Source of the DNA: Sphingomonas sp. Leaf230
GTDB lineage: Bacteria > Pseudomonadota > Alphaproteobacteria > Sphingomonadales > Sphingomonadaceae
NCBI RefSeq assembly: GCF_001421745.1
Contig: NZ_LMKW01000001.1
Location: forward strand, 556,174 to 620,173
Direction of reading: 5' to 3'
Length of the DNA stretch: 64,000 nt
Shown here: positions 28,082-37,624 of the stretch, one piece after another
Layout: each line of letters starts with the position of its first letter
How positions within the stretch are numbered: position 1 is the first letter of the stretch
Notes under the pieces: generated by a model
The model's database searches: none
What the model was told of the DNA's origin: nothing
The model's input: only the letters and a program-made list of their open reading frames with translations
Translations under genes and position numbers: made by a program

Positions 28082-30133
28082 ATGCGACCCGAAATCCTCA
28101 ATCCGCTGTTCGCCGAAACCCTCGTCCTGAAAGGGGTAGGGCCCGCGCTCGCCAAGCCGCTCGACCGGCTAGGGCTCGCTCGCGTCGTTGATGTCGCCTT
28201 CCATCTGCCGACCGGCTACGTCGATCGCTTGCCGCGCACCGAGCTGATGTCGAGCGATGCCGGGCGAATCATCACGATCACGCTGACTCCGCGCGACTAC
28301 AGGATCAGTGCGGGGCGGGGGCCTACGCGGGTGCAGGCGACCGACGAGCTTGGCAATTACGTCAGCCTGGTCTTCTTCGGCGGGAGTTCCGGGTGGGCGA
28401 AGAAGCTGCTGCCGATCGGCGAGGCCAAGCGGATTTCGGGGCGGCTCGACGAATACGGCCAGGAATTGCAGATCGTCCATCCCGACATCGTCGAACCCGA
28501 CGAGGAGTTGCGCGAGCGCGAACCGATCTATCCGCTGTCGGAAGGCCTCACGTCGCGGCGACTGGCGGCGCTGACCGCGCAGGCGGTCGCGCGCGCGCCG
28601 GACCTGCCCGAGTGGATCGAGCCGGGCCTGAAGGCGAAACGCGAATGGCCGGGCTGGCACGAATCGCTGGAGCGCATCCACGCCGACCCGTCGGACGCAA
28701 AGGCGCGCGAACGGCTCGCCTATGACGAGGTGTTCGCGAACCAGCTCGCGATGACGATCGTCCGCGCGGATACCCGCAAGCGCCGGGGGCGTGCGTTGCA
28801 GGGCGACGGCCGGCTGCGCGATATGCTGAAGCTGCCGTACACGCTGACCGGCGCGCAATCGCGGACTGTCGGCGAGATCGAGGGCGATTTGGCGCAGACC
28901 GCGCCGATGCTCCGGCTGCTGCAAGGCGATGTGGGCTCGGGCAAGACGCTGGTCGCGGCGATGGCGATGCTGATCGCGGTCGAGGCGGGCGCGCAGGCGG
29001 CGATGCTCGCGCCGACCGAGATCCTCGCGCGCCAGCATTACGAGACGCTGAGAAAGACACTTGCCGGGCTCCCTATCGAGATCGGCGTGCTCACCGGCCG
29101 CGACAAGGGGCGCGTGCGCGAGGCGACACTGATGGCGCTGGCGAGTGGCGAGATCGACATCCTCGTCGGCACGCACGCGATCTTCCAGGATGCGGTCGGG
29201 TACAAGGACCTGGGGCTCGTCGTGGTGGACGAGCAGCACCGCTTCGGCGTCGCGCAACGCATGACGTTGCAGGCCAAGGGTGTCGCGCCGCCGCATCTGC
29301 TCGCGATGACCGCGACGCCGATCCCGCGCACGCTGACGCTCGCGCAATACGGCGAAATGGATATCAGCCGCCTCGACGAGATGCCGCCGGGCCGCCAGCC
29401 GATCGAAACGCGCGTGATCTCGGAGGACCGGCTCGACGACGTGGTCAACGCACTCGGCCGGCATCTCGCGGATGGCGGGCAGGCATACTGGGTGTGCCCG
29501 CTGGTCGAGGAGAGCGAGAAGAGCGACCTCGCTGCCGCCGAAATGCGCGCGGAAACGTTGCGCGCCCGCTTCGGCGACAAGGTCGCGCTTGTCCACGGCC
29601 GCATGAAGCCGGCGGAGAAGGATGCGGTGATGGCGGAGTTCTCCGCCGCGCACACGTCGGTCCTCGTCGCGACGACGGTGATCGAGGTCGGCGTCGACGT
29701 CCCCAACGCCACGCTAATCGTGATCGAGCACGCCGACCGCTTCGGCCTCGCGCAACTCCACCAGCTCCGCGGACGGGTAGGGCGCGGCACCGGACGATCA
29801 ATCTGCCTGCTGATGCGCGGATCGTCGCTGAGCGAGACGTCGCGCGCGCGCCTTGCGCTGATGCGCGAGACCAACGACGGCTTCCGCATCGCCGAGGAGG
29901 ATCTTCGCCTTCGCGGCGCGGGCGAACTGCTCGGTACCAAGCAGTCGGGCGAAATGGCGTTCCGTCTGGCAACGCCGGATATGATGGCCGACTTGCTGCA
30001 ATGCGCGCACGACGACGCGCGCCTGCTGATCGATCGCGATGGCGGACTGGAGGGGCCGCGAGGTCAGGCGGCGAGGACAGCCCTATACCTGTTCGATCGC
30101 GATGCAGGCGTGGCGCTGCTTCGCTCCGGCTGA
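28082..30133 (+). CDS. recG: ATP-dependent DNA helicase RecG
   Basis: RecG remodels stalled forks and Holliday junctions. The 683-residue product has an N-terminal wedge/OB region (ITITLTPRDYRISAGRGPTR), Walker A RLLQGDVGSGKTLVAAMA near residue 280, the DEQH box VVVDEQHRFGVAQRM, TATPIPRTLTLAQYGEMD, and QLHQLRGRVGRG. ATG 28082 gives MRPEILNPLFAETLVLKGVG, a typical start. It converges with the PilZ gene, with only four bases between the stop codons and no visible terminator. Confidence 0.96.
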   Translation: MRPEILNPLFAETLVLKGVGPALAKPLDRLGLARVVDVAFHLPTGYVDRLPRTELMSSDAGRIITITLTPRDYRISAGRGPTRVQATDELGNYVSLVFFGGSSGWAKKLLPIGEAKRISGRLDEYGQELQIVHPDIVEPDEELREREPIYPLSEGLTSRRLAALTAQAVARAPDLPEWIEPGLKAKREWPGWHESLERIHADPSDAKARERLAYDEVFANQLAMTIVRADTRKRRGRALQGDGRLRDMLKLPYTLTGAQSRTVGEIEGDLAQTAPMLRLLQGDVGSGKTLVAAMAMLIAVEAGAQAAMLAPTEILARQHYETLRKTLAGLPIEIGVLTGRDKGRVREATLMALASGEIDILVGTHAIFQDAVGYKDLGLVVVDEQHRFGVAQRMTLQAKGVAPPHLLAMTATPIPRTLTLAQYGEMDISRLDEMPPGRQPIETRVISEDRLDDVVNALGRHLADGGQAYWVCPLVEESEKSDLAAAEMRAETLRARFGDKVALVHGRMKPAEKDAVMAEFSAAHTSVLVATTVIEVGVDVPNATLIVIEHADRFGLAQLHQLRGRVGRGTGRSICLLMRGSSLSETSRARLALMRETNDGFRIAEEDLRLRGAGELLGTKQSGEMAFRLATPDMMADLLQCAHDDARLLIDRDGGLEGPRGQAARTALYLFDRDAGVALLRSG

Positions 30134-30137
30134 GCCG

Positions 30138-30455
30138 TCAGCTGTTGCGGATCATCACCGTGAGCATGGTGTAATATTCGGCGAGCGGGATCGTCCGTTC
30201 GAGCTCGCAGCCGATCCGACCGCCGAGCGACCAGCGTACGACCGCGTCGACATAGCCGAAAATCGGCAAGCGAATCCGCAATCGATCGCCCGCGGCCGGA
30301 TCGCCGTCGCACCGTGCCATCAGGCCGTTGGCGGACATGTTGACCAACACTAGCTTCACCATGCGATCGTCGCCATCAAGCGCATGCGTGCGGTGCATCA
30401 CTTCGTCGCGCGGCTCGCCGCGCGCATCGCGAACGGCCATTGCATAACGTGGCAT
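30138..30455 (-). CDS. PilZ domain protein
   Basis: This 105-residue protein has a PilZ-like fold. The second c-di-GMP motif is recognisable as VNMSANGL (D/NxSxxG). A possible RxxxR is seen in the Arg-rich run RDARGEPRDEVMHR. The later part (LRIRLPIFGYVDAVVRW, GGRIGCELERTI) matches the PilZ barrel. ATG 30455 has GGGGAG about seven bases upstream. The output of such single-domain PilZ proteins is not predictable from sequence. A second PilZ gene lies at 37625. Confidence 0.72.
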   Translation of the reverse strand: MPRYAMAVRDARGEPRDEVMHRTHALDGDDRMVKLVLVNMSANGLMARCDGDPAAGDRLRIRLPIFGYVDAVVRWSLGGRIGCELERTIPLAEYYTMLTVMIRNS

Positions 30456-30562
30456 CGATCGCTCCCCTGGAATAACCATCCCGCCTGTGTACGGCGTGCG
30501 GCGTGAACCCGATACGAACGGTGATGCTTAACGCGACGTTCTTCGAAACGAGAATGCCTCTA

Positions 30563-31786
30563 TTACGAGGGGGTTAGCATCCCATGTCGTTTTTTGCCGA
30601 GGCTGAGCCGGACGGGCGACGCGACGTCGATGCTCGTGGTCGGCTCGCGGACGGCCTCGCCATCGACACGCACCGCGCCCTCGGCGATCTTCCGGCGGGC
30701 CTCGCCGTTGGAGGCGACGAAGCCTAGTCCGACCAGCGCCTCGACGACACCGATCGAGCCACCGGAAACGGCGTAGCTCGGCAGCGAGTCGCCAGAAGCG
30801 CCCTCCTCGAACGTCTTCCGCGCAGTCTCGGCGGCCTGTTCGGCAGCATCGCGACCGCGGCACATCGCGGTCGCCTCGTTGGCGAGAACAATCTTGGCGG
30901 CATTGATCTCCGCGCCTTCGAGCGCTTCGAGACGCGCGATCTCGTCGAGCGGGAGGTCGGTGAATAGCTTCAGGAAGCGGCCGACGTCGCGGTCGTCGGT
31001 GTTGCGCCAGAACTGCCAGTAATCGAAGTGCGGCAACTGGTCCTCGTGCAGCCAGACCGCGCCGGACATCGTCTTGCCCATCTTGCCGCCATCCGCGGTC
31101 GTGATGAGCGGGGTGGTCACGCCGTAGACCTCGGTCGAATCCATGCGACGCGCAAGTTCGATGCCGTTGACGATGTTGCCCCACTGGTCCGAGCCGCCCA
31201 TCTGCAACCGGCATTCGGCGCGGCGCGATAGTTCGAGGAAGTCGTACGCCTGGAGGATCATGTAGTTGAATTCGAGGAAGCTCAGCGACTGTTCGCGGTC
31301 GAGGCGGAGCTTGACCGAGTCGAAGGCGAGCATCCGGTTGACCGAGAAGTGCTGGCCGACATCGCGCAGGAACGGGATGTATTCGAGCGCATCGAGCCAC
31401 TCCGCATTGTCGAGCATGATCGCGTCGGTCGGACCATCCCCGAACGTCAGGAAGCGCTCGAAGATGCGACGGATCGACGCGACGTTGGCCTTGATCCCGT
31501 CCTCGCCTAGCAGCTTCCGCGCTTCGTCTTTGAAGCTCGGGTCGCCGATCTTGCCGGTGCCGCCGCCCATCAGGACGATCGGCTTGTGGCCGGTTTGCTG
31601 AAGCCGGCGGAGCAGCATGATCTGGACTAGGCTGCCGACGTGGAGCGACGGCGCGGTCGGATCGAAGCCGATATAGCCGGGTACCACCTGTTTGCCGGCG
31701 AGCGCATCGAGCGCGGCGGCATCGGTCATCTGGTGGACATAGCCGCGCGAGGTCAGCGTGGTGAGCAGGTCGGACTGGTAGGTCAT
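30563..31786 (-). CDS. tyrS: tyrosyl-tRNA synthetase
   Basis: TyrS charges tRNA-Tyr. The 407-residue protein has the class I HIGH-equivalent [16 protein letters not shown] near residue 45, the tRNA/tyrosine-binding [19 protein letters not shown], the KMSKS-equivalent [16 protein letters not shown], and a C-terminal S4 RNA-binding domain ([20 protein letters not shown]). The ATG at 31786 begins [15 protein letters not shown]. The same frame stays open upstream through a repeat element into the LytM lipoprotein gene (see the next entries), so tyrS can start independently or as the tail of a read-through protein. A weak purine-rich site (GGGGAACGAG) precedes the ATG. Confidence 0.95.
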   Translation of the reverse strand: MTYQSDLLTTLTSRGYVHQMTDAAALDALAGKQVVPGYIGFDPTAPSLHVGSLVQIMLLRRLQQTGHKPIVLMGGGTGKIGDPSFKDEARKLLGEDGIKANVASIRRIFERFLTFGDGPTDAIMLDNAEWLDALEYIPFLRDVGQHFSVNRMLAFDSVKLRLDREQSLSFLEFNYMILQAYDFLELSRRAECRLQMGGSDQWGNIVNGIELARRMDSTEVYGVTTPLITTADGGKMGKTMSGAVWLHEDQLPHFDYWQFWRNTDDRDVGRFLKLFTDLPLDEIARLEALEGAEINAAKIVLANEATAMCRGRDAAEQAAETARKTFEEGASGDSLPSYAVSGGSIGVVEALVGLGFVASNGEARRKIAEGAVRVDGEAVREPTTSIDVASPVRLSLGKKRHGMLTPS

Positions 31787-32998
31787 GGTGCGTCTCGTTC
31801 CCCTTCCGCTTGCGGGAGGGGTTAGGGGAGGGGCCTGCTTGCCCCCATGCCCTCCCCCGACCCCTCCCGCAAGCGGGAGGACGGGGGTGCGCCCCTTGCG
31901 CAGTTCGAAGTGCAGTTCTGGGCGATCGGCAAACCCGGTGTCGCCCGACAGCGCGATCGTCTGGCCACGCTTCACGCTCTGGCCGCGTTGCACGAGCAGC
32001 TTGGACGCGTGGCCATAGACGCTCGTCCAGCCGCCGCCGTGCTTAATGATGACCAGCCCGCCCAGCGCAGCAATGCCGTCGCCGACATAGGCGACGACGC
32101 CGTCCGCGGCCGCATGGATCGGCGTCGAGACCGGTACGGCGATCTTGATGCCGTCGTTGCGTTCGCCGCTGGCGCCGTGGCCGAAGCGTTTCACGACCTT
32201 GCCGTCGACCGGCCAGAGGAACCCGCCGCTTGCGAGTCGCGCCGGCGCGGTGACGACGGCGTTCGAGGGCAGCACGCGGCGCGGTGTCGCGATCGGTCTT
32301 GCCGGCGCCTGGTTGCTGGCGAGGGCGGGTTCACCGCCGGTCAGGATGTCGTCGATGTCGAGCGTGAACGCCTGCGCCCGTTCGGAGGCGCTCGCGGTGC
32401 CGCCGCTCGGCTCGCCGGGAATCTGGATCCGCTGGTCGGCGCGCAGCACGTAGGGCTCGACGAGCGCGTTGGCAGCCACGATCCGCGACCATTCGACGCC
32501 GTACGCGCGGGCGATCGCGATGCCCGTCTCGCCGCGTCGGACCTGGTGATAGCGGCCGCCGGGAATCTGCAACCGCTGGCCGGCTTGGATCGAATAGGGC
32601 GATTCGAGGTCGTTCGCGCGCGCGATCGCTTCGAGGCTCGCACCGCTGCGATCGACCACGCGGCTTAACGTATCGCCGGGGCGGACCACATAGGTCGTGT
32701 CAGGGATCGTCTTCGCATCCGCGCTGACCGGCCGCGCCTCCCAGGCGGGGCGCGGGGCGGGCAGGGTGGTGACCTCGCCCATGTCACGTCCGGGGATGTC
32801 CTGCGGCTGCCGGTCGTCACGCGGCGTATCCTCCCGCGGCGAATCGTCACGGGGACGCGGCGGATCGTCGCGGCGGGGCGGCGGATCGCGGTACGGACGC
32901 CGTGGCGGATTACCGTAGCCGGCGGGGTGATCGACGTGCGGAATGCACGCGGTCAGCGCGAGCGTCGCCAGCGTAACCAGGACGCCCGCACGCCGCAT
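30563..32998 (-). CDS. NlpD-like LysM/LytM lipoprotein, open in frame into TyrS
   Basis: Residues 1-373 form an exported lipoprotein (lipobox ATLALTAC) with a Pro/Arg/Asp-rich linker, two LysM domains ([35 protein letters not shown]) and a LytM/M23 domain (about 270-373). Zinc ligands are degenerate: NDGIKIAV lacks the first His and ELHFEL lacks one, as in the amidase activator NlpD rather than a real peptidase. NlpD homologues end shortly after LHFEL..; here the frame runs through a 31-residue repeat-derived linker and continues as TyrS from residue 405, giving 811 residues in total. Start ATG 32998 overlaps the surE stop by one base. The fused product may be rare or non-functional as TyrS, because the signal peptide would export it. 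Confidence 0.8.
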   Translation of the reverse strand: MRRAGVLVTLATLALTACIPHVDHPAGYGNPPRRPYRDPPPRRDDPPRPRDDSPREDTPRDDRQPQDIPGRDMGEVTTLPAPRPAWEARPVSADAKTIPDTTYVVRPGDTLSRVVDRSGASLEAIARANDLESPYSIQAGQRLQIPGGRYHQVRRGETGIAIARAYGVEWSRIVAANALVEPYVLRADQRIQIPGEPSGGTASASERAQAFTLDIDDILTGGEPALASNQAPARPIATPRRVLPSNAVVTAPARLASGGFLWPVDGKVVKRFGHGASGERNDGIKIAVPVSTPIHAAADGVVAYVGDGIAALGGLVIIKHGGGWTSVYGHASKLLVQRGQSVKRGQTIALSGDTGFADRPELHFELRKGRTPVLPLAGGVGGGHGGKQAPPLTPPASGRGTRRTMTYQSDLLTTLTSRGYVHQMTDAAALDALAGKQVVPGYIGFDPTAPSLHVGSLVQIMLLRRLQQTGHKPIVLMGGGTGKIGDPSFKDEARKLLGEDGIKANVASIRRIFERFLTFGDGPTDAIMLDNAEWLDALEYIPFLRDVGQHFSVNRMLAFDSVKLRLDREQSLSFLEFNYMILQAYDFLELSRRAECRLQMGGSDQWGNIVNGIELARRMDSTEVYGVTTPLITTADGGKMGKTMSGAVWLHEDQLPHFDYWQFWRNTDDRDVGRFLKLFTDLPLDEIARLEALEGAEINAAKIVLANEATAMCRGRDAAEQAAETARKTFEEGASGDSLPSYAVSGGSIGVVEALVGLGFVASNGEARRKIAEGAVRVDGEAVREPTTSIDVASPVRLSLGKKRHGMLTPS
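31800..31880. repeat. double-hairpin repeat that joins the LytM and tyrS frames
   Basis: Left hairpin CCCCTTCCGCTTGCGGGAGG, right hairpin CCCCTCCCGCAAGCGGGAGG, inner arms GGGGAGGGG and CCCTCCCC: the same plan as the other repeats. On the minus strand it has no stop codon in the frame of the upstream gene and encodes a Gly/Pro-rich 31-residue linker beginning [13 protein letters not shown]. Its outer edge coincides with the point where similarity to NlpD-type proteins ends. Confidence 0.85.
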
Positions 32999-33762
32999 CA
33001 ACGATAGGCCTGCGTCAGCATGTCCATCGACTCGAAATGGGTCAGGTCGAGATGCAGCGGCGTGACCGAGACGTACCCCGCCGCGGTCGCTTCAAGGTCG
33101 GTCGAGGGCGCCGGCGTCTCGACGGTTCGGCCAAGCGCGAACCAGTGATATTCGTAGCCGCGCGGATCGGTGTTGCTGACGATCTGCAATCGGCCATAGT
33201 CGCGGAAACCCTGGCCGACGACGCGCACGCCCTTCACCGCATCGGCGGGGCCGGCGGGAAAGTTGATGTTGACCAGCGTGCGCGGGGCCAACGGTGCGTC
33301 GACCAGTGGCCGCAACACGCGTTCGCCCCAAGCCGCGGCGGCCTCGAACGGGACGCTGTCGCCCATGCCCTCGCGGCTGTAGATCTGGCTCAGCGCAATC
33401 GACCGGATGCCGCCCAACGCGCCCTCCATCGCTGCCGAGACGGTGCCCGAATAGGTCACGTCCTCAGCCAGGTTCGCGCCCCGGTTGACGCCCGACAGGA
33501 TCAGGTCGGGCGGGCAATCCTTCATGATCTTGGCAAGCGCCATCATCACCGCATCGGTCGGCGTGCCCGCGACGGCATACCGCTTCTCGCCGTGTTTCCG
33601 CACGCGGATCGGCCGCGACAGCGTCAGCGAATGCCCGGCGCCCGACTGTTCCTCGGCGGGTGCGACCACCCAGATATCGTCGGACAAGGTCCGGGCGATC
33701 GTCTCAAGCACCTTCAGGCCGGGCGCGTGATAACCATCGTCGTTTGTCAGCAGGATCCGCAT
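32998..33762 (-). CDS. surE: 5'/3'-nucleotidase SurE
   Basis: SurE is a metal-dependent nucleoside monophosphatase linked to stationary-phase survival. The 254-residue protein has the metal-binding start [46 protein letters not shown], and [20 protein letters not shown], all typical. It overlaps serS upstream and the LytM gene downstream by one base each (TGATG), so the three are translationally coupled. The pcm gene often found between surE and nlpD elsewhere is absent. Confidence 0.96.
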   Translation of the reverse strand: MRILLTNDDGYHAPGLKVLETIARTLSDDIWVVAPAEEQSGAGHSLTLSRPIRVRKHGEKRYAVAGTPTDAVMMALAKIMKDCPPDLILSGVNRGANLAEDVTYSGTVSAAMEGALGGIRSIALSQIYSREGMGDSVPFEAAAAWGERVLRPLVDAPLAPRTLVNINFPAGPADAVKGVRVVGQGFRDYGRLQIVSNTDPRGYEYHWFALGRTVETPAPSTDLEATAAGYVSVTPLHLDLTHFESMDMLTQAYR

Positions 33763-35039
33763 CAGCGCTTAGGCTCCAGGACGGTCAGCCCGCCGAGATA
33801 CGGCTGGAGCACCGTCGGCACCGCGACCGAGCCATCTTCCTGCTGATAATTCTCCAGCACCGCGACGAGCGTCCGCCCGACCGCGAGCGCAGAGCCGTTG
33901 AGCGTGTGGACGAATCGCGTGCCCTTCTCGCCCTCGGGCCGATAGCGCGCGTTCATCCGCCGCGCCTGGAAATCGGTGCAGGTCGAGACGCTGCTGATCT
34001 CGCGATAGCGCGCCTGGCCCGGCAGCCAGACTTCGAGATCGTAGGTGCGTGCCGCGGTGAAGCCCATATCGCCGGTGCATAGGAGCATCCGCCTGAACGG
34101 TAGCTGCAACGCGTCGAGCACGCCCTCCGCGCACGCCGTCATGCGCTCATGCTCGGCCTCGGACATGTCGGGGGTAACGATCGAGACCATCTCGACCTTG
34201 TCGAACTGATGCTGGCGGATATAGCCGCGCGTATCGCGACCCGCAGCGCCTGCCTCGGAACGAAAGCACGGCGTCAGCGCGGTGAAGCGCAGTGGAAGTT
34301 CGGCTTCGCTCAGAATCTGTTCGCGAACTATGTTGGTGAGGCTCACCTCCGCGGTCGGGATCAGCCAGCGGCCGTCGGTGGTCCGGAACAAGTCTTCCGA
34401 GAATTTTGGCAACTGGCCGGTGCCGAACACGGCCTCGTCACGGACCAGCAACGGCGGAGAGACCTGCTCGAAGCCAGCCTCGGCGACATGATCGAGCATG
34501 AACTGGCCGAGCGCGCGTTGCAGCTTGGCGGCAGGCCCGCGGACCAACGTGAAGCGCGCCCCGGACATCGCCGCACCGGTCTCGAAGTCGAGGCCGATCG
34601 CAGGACCGATCGCGTCATGCTCGCGCGCCGCGAAGGCGAACGTCGTTGGCGTGCCACGCGTGTGGACGAGCGCGTTGTCGTCCTCACCGCCGCCCTCGGG
34701 CACGTCGGTCGCGGGAAGGTTGGGGATCGCGGCAAGCATGGCTTGGAGTTCGCTACCAAGCCGCGCTTCGTCGGCTTCCAGCGCGGGCAGCGCCTCCTTC
34801 AGGCTCGCGACTTCAGCCATCAAAGCCTGCGCCTTGGCCTCGTCCTTCTGTGCCTTGGCTTGGCCGATCGCCTTCGAGAGTTCGTTGCGGCGGGTCTGCG
34901 CGCTCTGCGAGTCCGCGATCGTCGCGCGGCGCTGCTCGTCGAGCGTCACCAGCGAGGCGGACTGCGGTGCGACACCCCGCTTGGCGAGGGCGGCGTCGAA
35001 GGCGGCGGGATCGTCGCGGATCAGGCGTATGTCGTGCAT
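33762..35039 (-). CDS. serS: seryl-tRNA synthetase
   Basis: SerS charges tRNA-Ser and tRNA-Sec. The 425-residue product has an N-terminal coiled-coil arm (about 25-110), motif 2 [20 protein letters not shown] and motif 3 [20 protein letters not shown] of class II synthetases. ATG 35039 gives [20 protein letters not shown], the family start. The frame opens 45 bases further upstream but without support. In many alphaproteobacteria serS follows tatABC; here the upstream neighbour is a divergent host-attachment gene instead. Confidence 0.96.
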   Translation of the reverse strand: MHDIRLIRDDPAAFDAALAKRGVAPQSASLVTLDEQRRATIADSQSAQTRRNELSKAIGQAKAQKDEAKAQALMAEVASLKEALPALEADEARLGSELQAMLAAIPNLPATDVPEGGGEDDNALVHTRGTPTTFAFAAREHDAIGPAIGLDFETGAAMSGARFTLVRGPAAKLQRALGQFMLDHVAEAGFEQVSPPLLVRDEAVFGTGQLPKFSEDLFRTTDGRWLIPTAEVSLTNIVREQILSEAELPLRFTALTPCFRSEAGAAGRDTRGYIRQHQFDKVEMVSIVTPDMSEAEHERMTACAEGVLDALQLPFRRMLLCTGDMGFTAARTYDLEVWLPGQARYREISSVSTCTDFQARRMNARYRPEGEKGTRFVHTLNGSALAVGRTLVAVLENYQQEDGSVAVPTVLQPYLGGLTVLEPKR

Positions 35040-35142
35040 GGCCGGGCTATGCCGACCGGCGGGGGCGTACGCAAGGCGGCGCAACCTCCCCGGTACGCGG
35101 CGCGTTCACCCCGCATACGCATAGCGAAAAGGAGAGACACGC

Positions 35143-35583
35143 ATGCATCTTCCCCACAACTCCGTCGTGCTCGTCGCGGACGGCCGGAAAATGCTGTTCC
35201 TGCGCAACGAGGGGGACGCCGAGTTCCCCAATCTCGTCGTCGAGAAAGCGCAGGAGCAGGACAATCCGGCGACGCGTGACCAGGCAACGGATTCAGCAGG
35301 CCGCGCCTCGTCGCCACAGGGCGGTGTGCAGAGTTCGGTCGAGCCGACCGACTTCCACCAGATCGAGGAAGACCGCTTTGCCGCCGACGCCGCGGAATTC
35401 CTCAAGACCGGCGCGCTGAAGAACAAGTATGACTCGTTGATCGTGATCGCACCGCCGAAGACGCTCGGCGAACTACGCAAGCATTACCACAAGGAAGTCA
35501 CCAGCCGCCTTAAGGGCGAACTCGACAAGGACCTGACCGGGCACCCGATCAAGGACATCGAGAAGGCCCTCATGAACGCCTGA
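35143..35583 (+). CDS. host attachment family protein
   Basis: This 146-residue protein resembles the 'protein required for attachment to host cells' family (Host_attach, first described in Agrobacterium). Supporting segments are NSVVLVADGRKMLFLRNEGD, DFHQIEEDRFAADAAEFL, SLIVIAPPKTLGELRKHYH and DLTGHPIKDIEKAL. The fold resembles eRF1/RNase-E-like domains, and the molecular role is unclear. There is no signal peptide, so it is probably cytosolic. AAAGGAGAG lies upstream of the ATG. It is divergent from serS and ends in a strong terminator. Confidence 0.82.
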   Translation: MHLPHNSVVLVADGRKMLFLRNEGDAEFPNLVVEKAQEQDNPATRDQATDSAGRASSPQGGVQSSVEPTDFHQIEEDRFAADAAEFLKTGALKNKYDSLIVIAPPKTLGELRKHYHKEVTSRLKGELDKDLTGHPIKDIEKALMNA

Positions 35584-35595
35584 TCGACGGGTAAG

Positions 35596-35634
35596 AAAAA
35601 GGCCCCGTCGGAGGATCTCCGGCGGGGCCTTTTC
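35596..35634 (+). terminator. rho-independent terminator
   Basis: GGCCCCGTCGGAG-GAT-CTCCGGCGGGGCC is a 13-bp stem flanked by AAAAA and TTTTC, 18 bp after the host-attachment gene. It is arranged so that it could also terminate the convergent PEP-CTERM-like gene. Confidence 0.92.
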
Positions 35635-35652
35635 TATGTGAAGTTTGAGCGC

Positions 35653-36717
35653 TTAAGCTGCAACTGCCTTCGTTTTGGCGAAACGCTTGCGCGCGACGAG
35701 CGCCGCCGCTGCCGCACCGAACAGCAACACCATCGGCGGAGCGGGAACGGGTGCCGGCGGACCACCGCTCGACCCCGTGCTGCCGCTCGAACTTGCGCTG
35801 CTCGCGCTCGACGCGCTGCTGGCACTGCTGGCGCTCGATCCGCTGGCGGACGAACCGCTGCTACCCGACGATGCGGAACTGCCGGACGATCCGTTCGAGC
35901 TCCAGCCGCCGGTCGAGTTCCAGCCGCCGCTCGATCCCCAACCCTTGCTGCTCGACCCATACCCCGACGAACTACCGCTGCTGGCCGAGGACGCGGAGGA
36001 GGCGGACGACGCCGACGATGCGCTGCTGGTCGAGGACGACACATCGCCGCTCGATCCGCCCGAGGCCGAAGAGACGTTGCCGCTCGAGCCTCCCGATGCG
36101 GACGAAACATTGCCGCTTGAGCCACCGGTCGACGAGGTGCTGGAAATGGTCGCGCCACCCGTGCTGGTCGACGACCCGCCGCTCGATGTCGAAGACGCGC
36201 CGCTTGAGGTCGACGACCCGCCGCTCGATGTCGAAGACCCGCCGCTGCTGGTCGACGATCCACCGGTCGAAGTCGATCCGCCGCTCGACGTCGAGGAGAT
36301 GACGATGCTCCCGCTCGATCCGCCGCTGCCACCGAAGCCGCCGCCAAAGCCACCACCGAACCCGCCGCCGAATCCGCCGGGCGTACCGAAGAACCCGCCG
36401 CTGCCGCCAACCGCTATCGGGTCCGGACCCGCGCCGCCGCCGCCAATGTAACCGGTGCCGACCGGAACCGGGACGGGCGCTGCGTTCGCGACCGTTACAA
36501 CGGTTGGCGCGCACGTCTGGCGAGTCGTGGTGACCACGCGGCGGACGCGCGGCCGGGTCACGGCGGCGATCTGTGGCCGCGCGACTCGCTTGACGAGGAC
36601 TCGCTTGGTATTGGCGGTTCGCTGCGGGCGCTCGGCAATATGCACCGCGCCGCCGCCGATCAAAGCGCCACCGCACGCGCACGCGCACAATTTCGCCAGG
36701 GCCATCCTCACCGACAT
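35653..36717 (-). CDS. Ser/Gly-rich exported protein with PEP-CTERM-like tail
   Basis: This 354-residue protein starts at ATG 36717 (MSVRMALAKLCACACGGALI, hydrophobic). A short conserved-looking part (about 30-80) is followed by GGFGGGFGGGFGG and then about 220 residues of nearly pure Ser, Gly and Thr in short repeats (GGSSTSS; SSASGGSSGNV). The end is a sorting-signal-like tripartite tail: VPAPPMVLLFGAAAAALVARK followed by basic residues, resembling PEP-CTERM tails processed by exosortase/archaeosortase systems in bacteria that make exopolysaccharide. No exosortase gene is in the window. The Ser/Thr tract looks like a heavily glycosylated surface stalk, which is inference. Confidence 0.7.
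   Translation of the reverse strand: MSVRMALAKLCACACGGALIGGGAVHIAERPQRTANTKRVLVKRVARPQIAAVTRPRVRRVVTTTRQTCAPTVVTVANAAPVPVPVGTGYIGGGGAGPDPIAVGGSGGFFGTPGGFGGGFGGGFGGGFGGSGGSSGSIVISSTSSGGSTSTGGSSTSSGGSSTSSGGSSTSSGASSTSSGGSSTSTGGATISSTSSTGGSSGNVSSASGGSSGNVSSASGGSSGDVSSSTSSASSASSASSASSASSGSSSGYGSSSKGWGSSGGWNSTGGWSSNGSSGSSASSGSSGSSASGSSASSASSASSASSASSSGSTGSSGGPPAPVPAPPMVLLFGAAAAALVARKRFAKTKAVAA
36052..36298. repeat. coding tandem repeats in the Ser/Gly-rich protein
   Basis: Two repeat periods are visible inside the gene on the minus strand: 21-bp units (7 residues, GGSSTSS) from about 36176 to 36298, and 33-bp units (11 residues, SSASGGSSGNV) from about 36052 to 36120. The units keep similar but not identical codons. 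Such arrays expand and contract by slippage. Confidence 0.75.
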
Positions 36718-37124
36718 ATCGTCACTCTTTCGTTGCCGGCACCCTCGTGTTGCCGGATCCCCGTACGCAGTATTCGGAACTGCTATCCGACTAACTGCAA
36801 AACAAAGCGTTAAGCGCAAGTGGCTTAACCACATTCCGGATGGTTAAACGAGGATTTACTTATGCGGAAACCAGTGCGTCATCGTTAACGTGCCGCGCTG
36901 GGACAAAGTATAGCCCAGGCATGCCGCGAACCCGTCCCGTGCCGAAAAACGCTGACGCGACATCCGCAATCCGGGCGCCGCAATAAAATGTCGGTTTCGG
37001 GGCAGAATGCGCAAGCGCTGTCGCTTGTGGTCCCATGTCCGTGAGACTATAGGCGCTTTCACCATTTGGGGGCGGTCCTTGGAAATCAGCGAGGCTGATG
37101 CGACGGGGCCAGAGGGAGAGTGGT
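36718..37124. other. 407-bp divergent intergenic region with a TTAA cluster
   Basis: No convincing gene is seen. The segment is AT-richer than its surroundings and holds nested inverted repeats: GTTAAGC/GCTTAAC (36809-36815 and 36823-36829) and TTAACCA/TGGTTAA (36825-36831 and 36841-36847), sharing a TTAAC. A further TTAA is at 36885. A CAAGCG-CTGT-CGCTTG palindrome is at 37012-37027. It must contain the promoters of the Ser/Gly-rich gene and of dksA. Confidence 0.5.
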
Positions 37125-37595
37125 ATGGCGACCGTAATGAATCGTGTGGACGATACCGGGAATTCCAGTCGAGAGGCCGCCAACGACAGCGGTGAGGATG
37201 GTTATCGTCCAGACGCGGACGAGCCGTTCATGAGCTTGAAGCAGCAGGCGTATTTTCGCCGCAAGCTTCAGGAATGGAAGGAATCGATCCTTCGGGAGTC
37301 GCAGGAAACGCTTTCGCAATTGCAGGTCGATTCGCTGCGTGAGGCGGATCTCACCGATCGTGCGTCGAGCGAAACCGACTGGTCGATCGAACTTCGCACG
37401 CGCGACCGTCAGCGCAAACTCGTCTCCAAGATCGAAGCCGCGATCCGGCGGATCGACGAAGGCGAATATGGCTATTGCGAAGTCACCGGCGAGCCTATCA
37501 GCCTGGCGCGGCTTGAGGCACGACCGATCGCGACGATGACGGTCGAGGCGCAGGAACGGCACGAGCGTAACGAGAAGGTGTCGCGCGAGGATTGA
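37125..37595 (+). CDS. dksA: RNA polymerase-binding transcription factor DksA
   Basis: DksA binds the secondary channel of RNA polymerase and, with ppGpp, mediates the stringent response. The 156-residue protein has a disordered N-terminus, a coiled-coil (about 45-105: QQAYFRRKLQEWKESILRES) and the C-terminal zinc-finger region GEYGYCEVTGEPISLARLEA. Only one of the four classical zinc cysteines is present, as in many alphaproteobacterial DksA proteins that work without zinc. ATG 37125 has GAGGGAGAG just upstream. Confidence 0.93.
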   Translation: MATVMNRVDDTGNSSREAANDSGEDGYRPDADEPFMSLKQQAYFRRKLQEWKESILRESQETLSQLQVDSLREADLTDRASSETDWSIELRTRDRQRKLVSKIEAAIRRIDEGEYGYCEVTGEPISLARLEARPIATMTVEAQERHERNEKVSRED

Positions 37596-37624
37596 TCGCG
37601 CCCACCGACGGGGAAGAGAAAGCT

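Noticed and set aside
35675..36451. A 258-codon plus-strand frame with Pro/Asp/Leu repeats
   Set aside because: It is the complement of the Ser/Gly-rich repeat gene and its repeats are a by-product of those codons.
36860..37183. A minus-strand 107-codon frame in the gap before dksA
   Set aside because: No family resemblance, no ribosome binding site, and it runs over the dksA start region.
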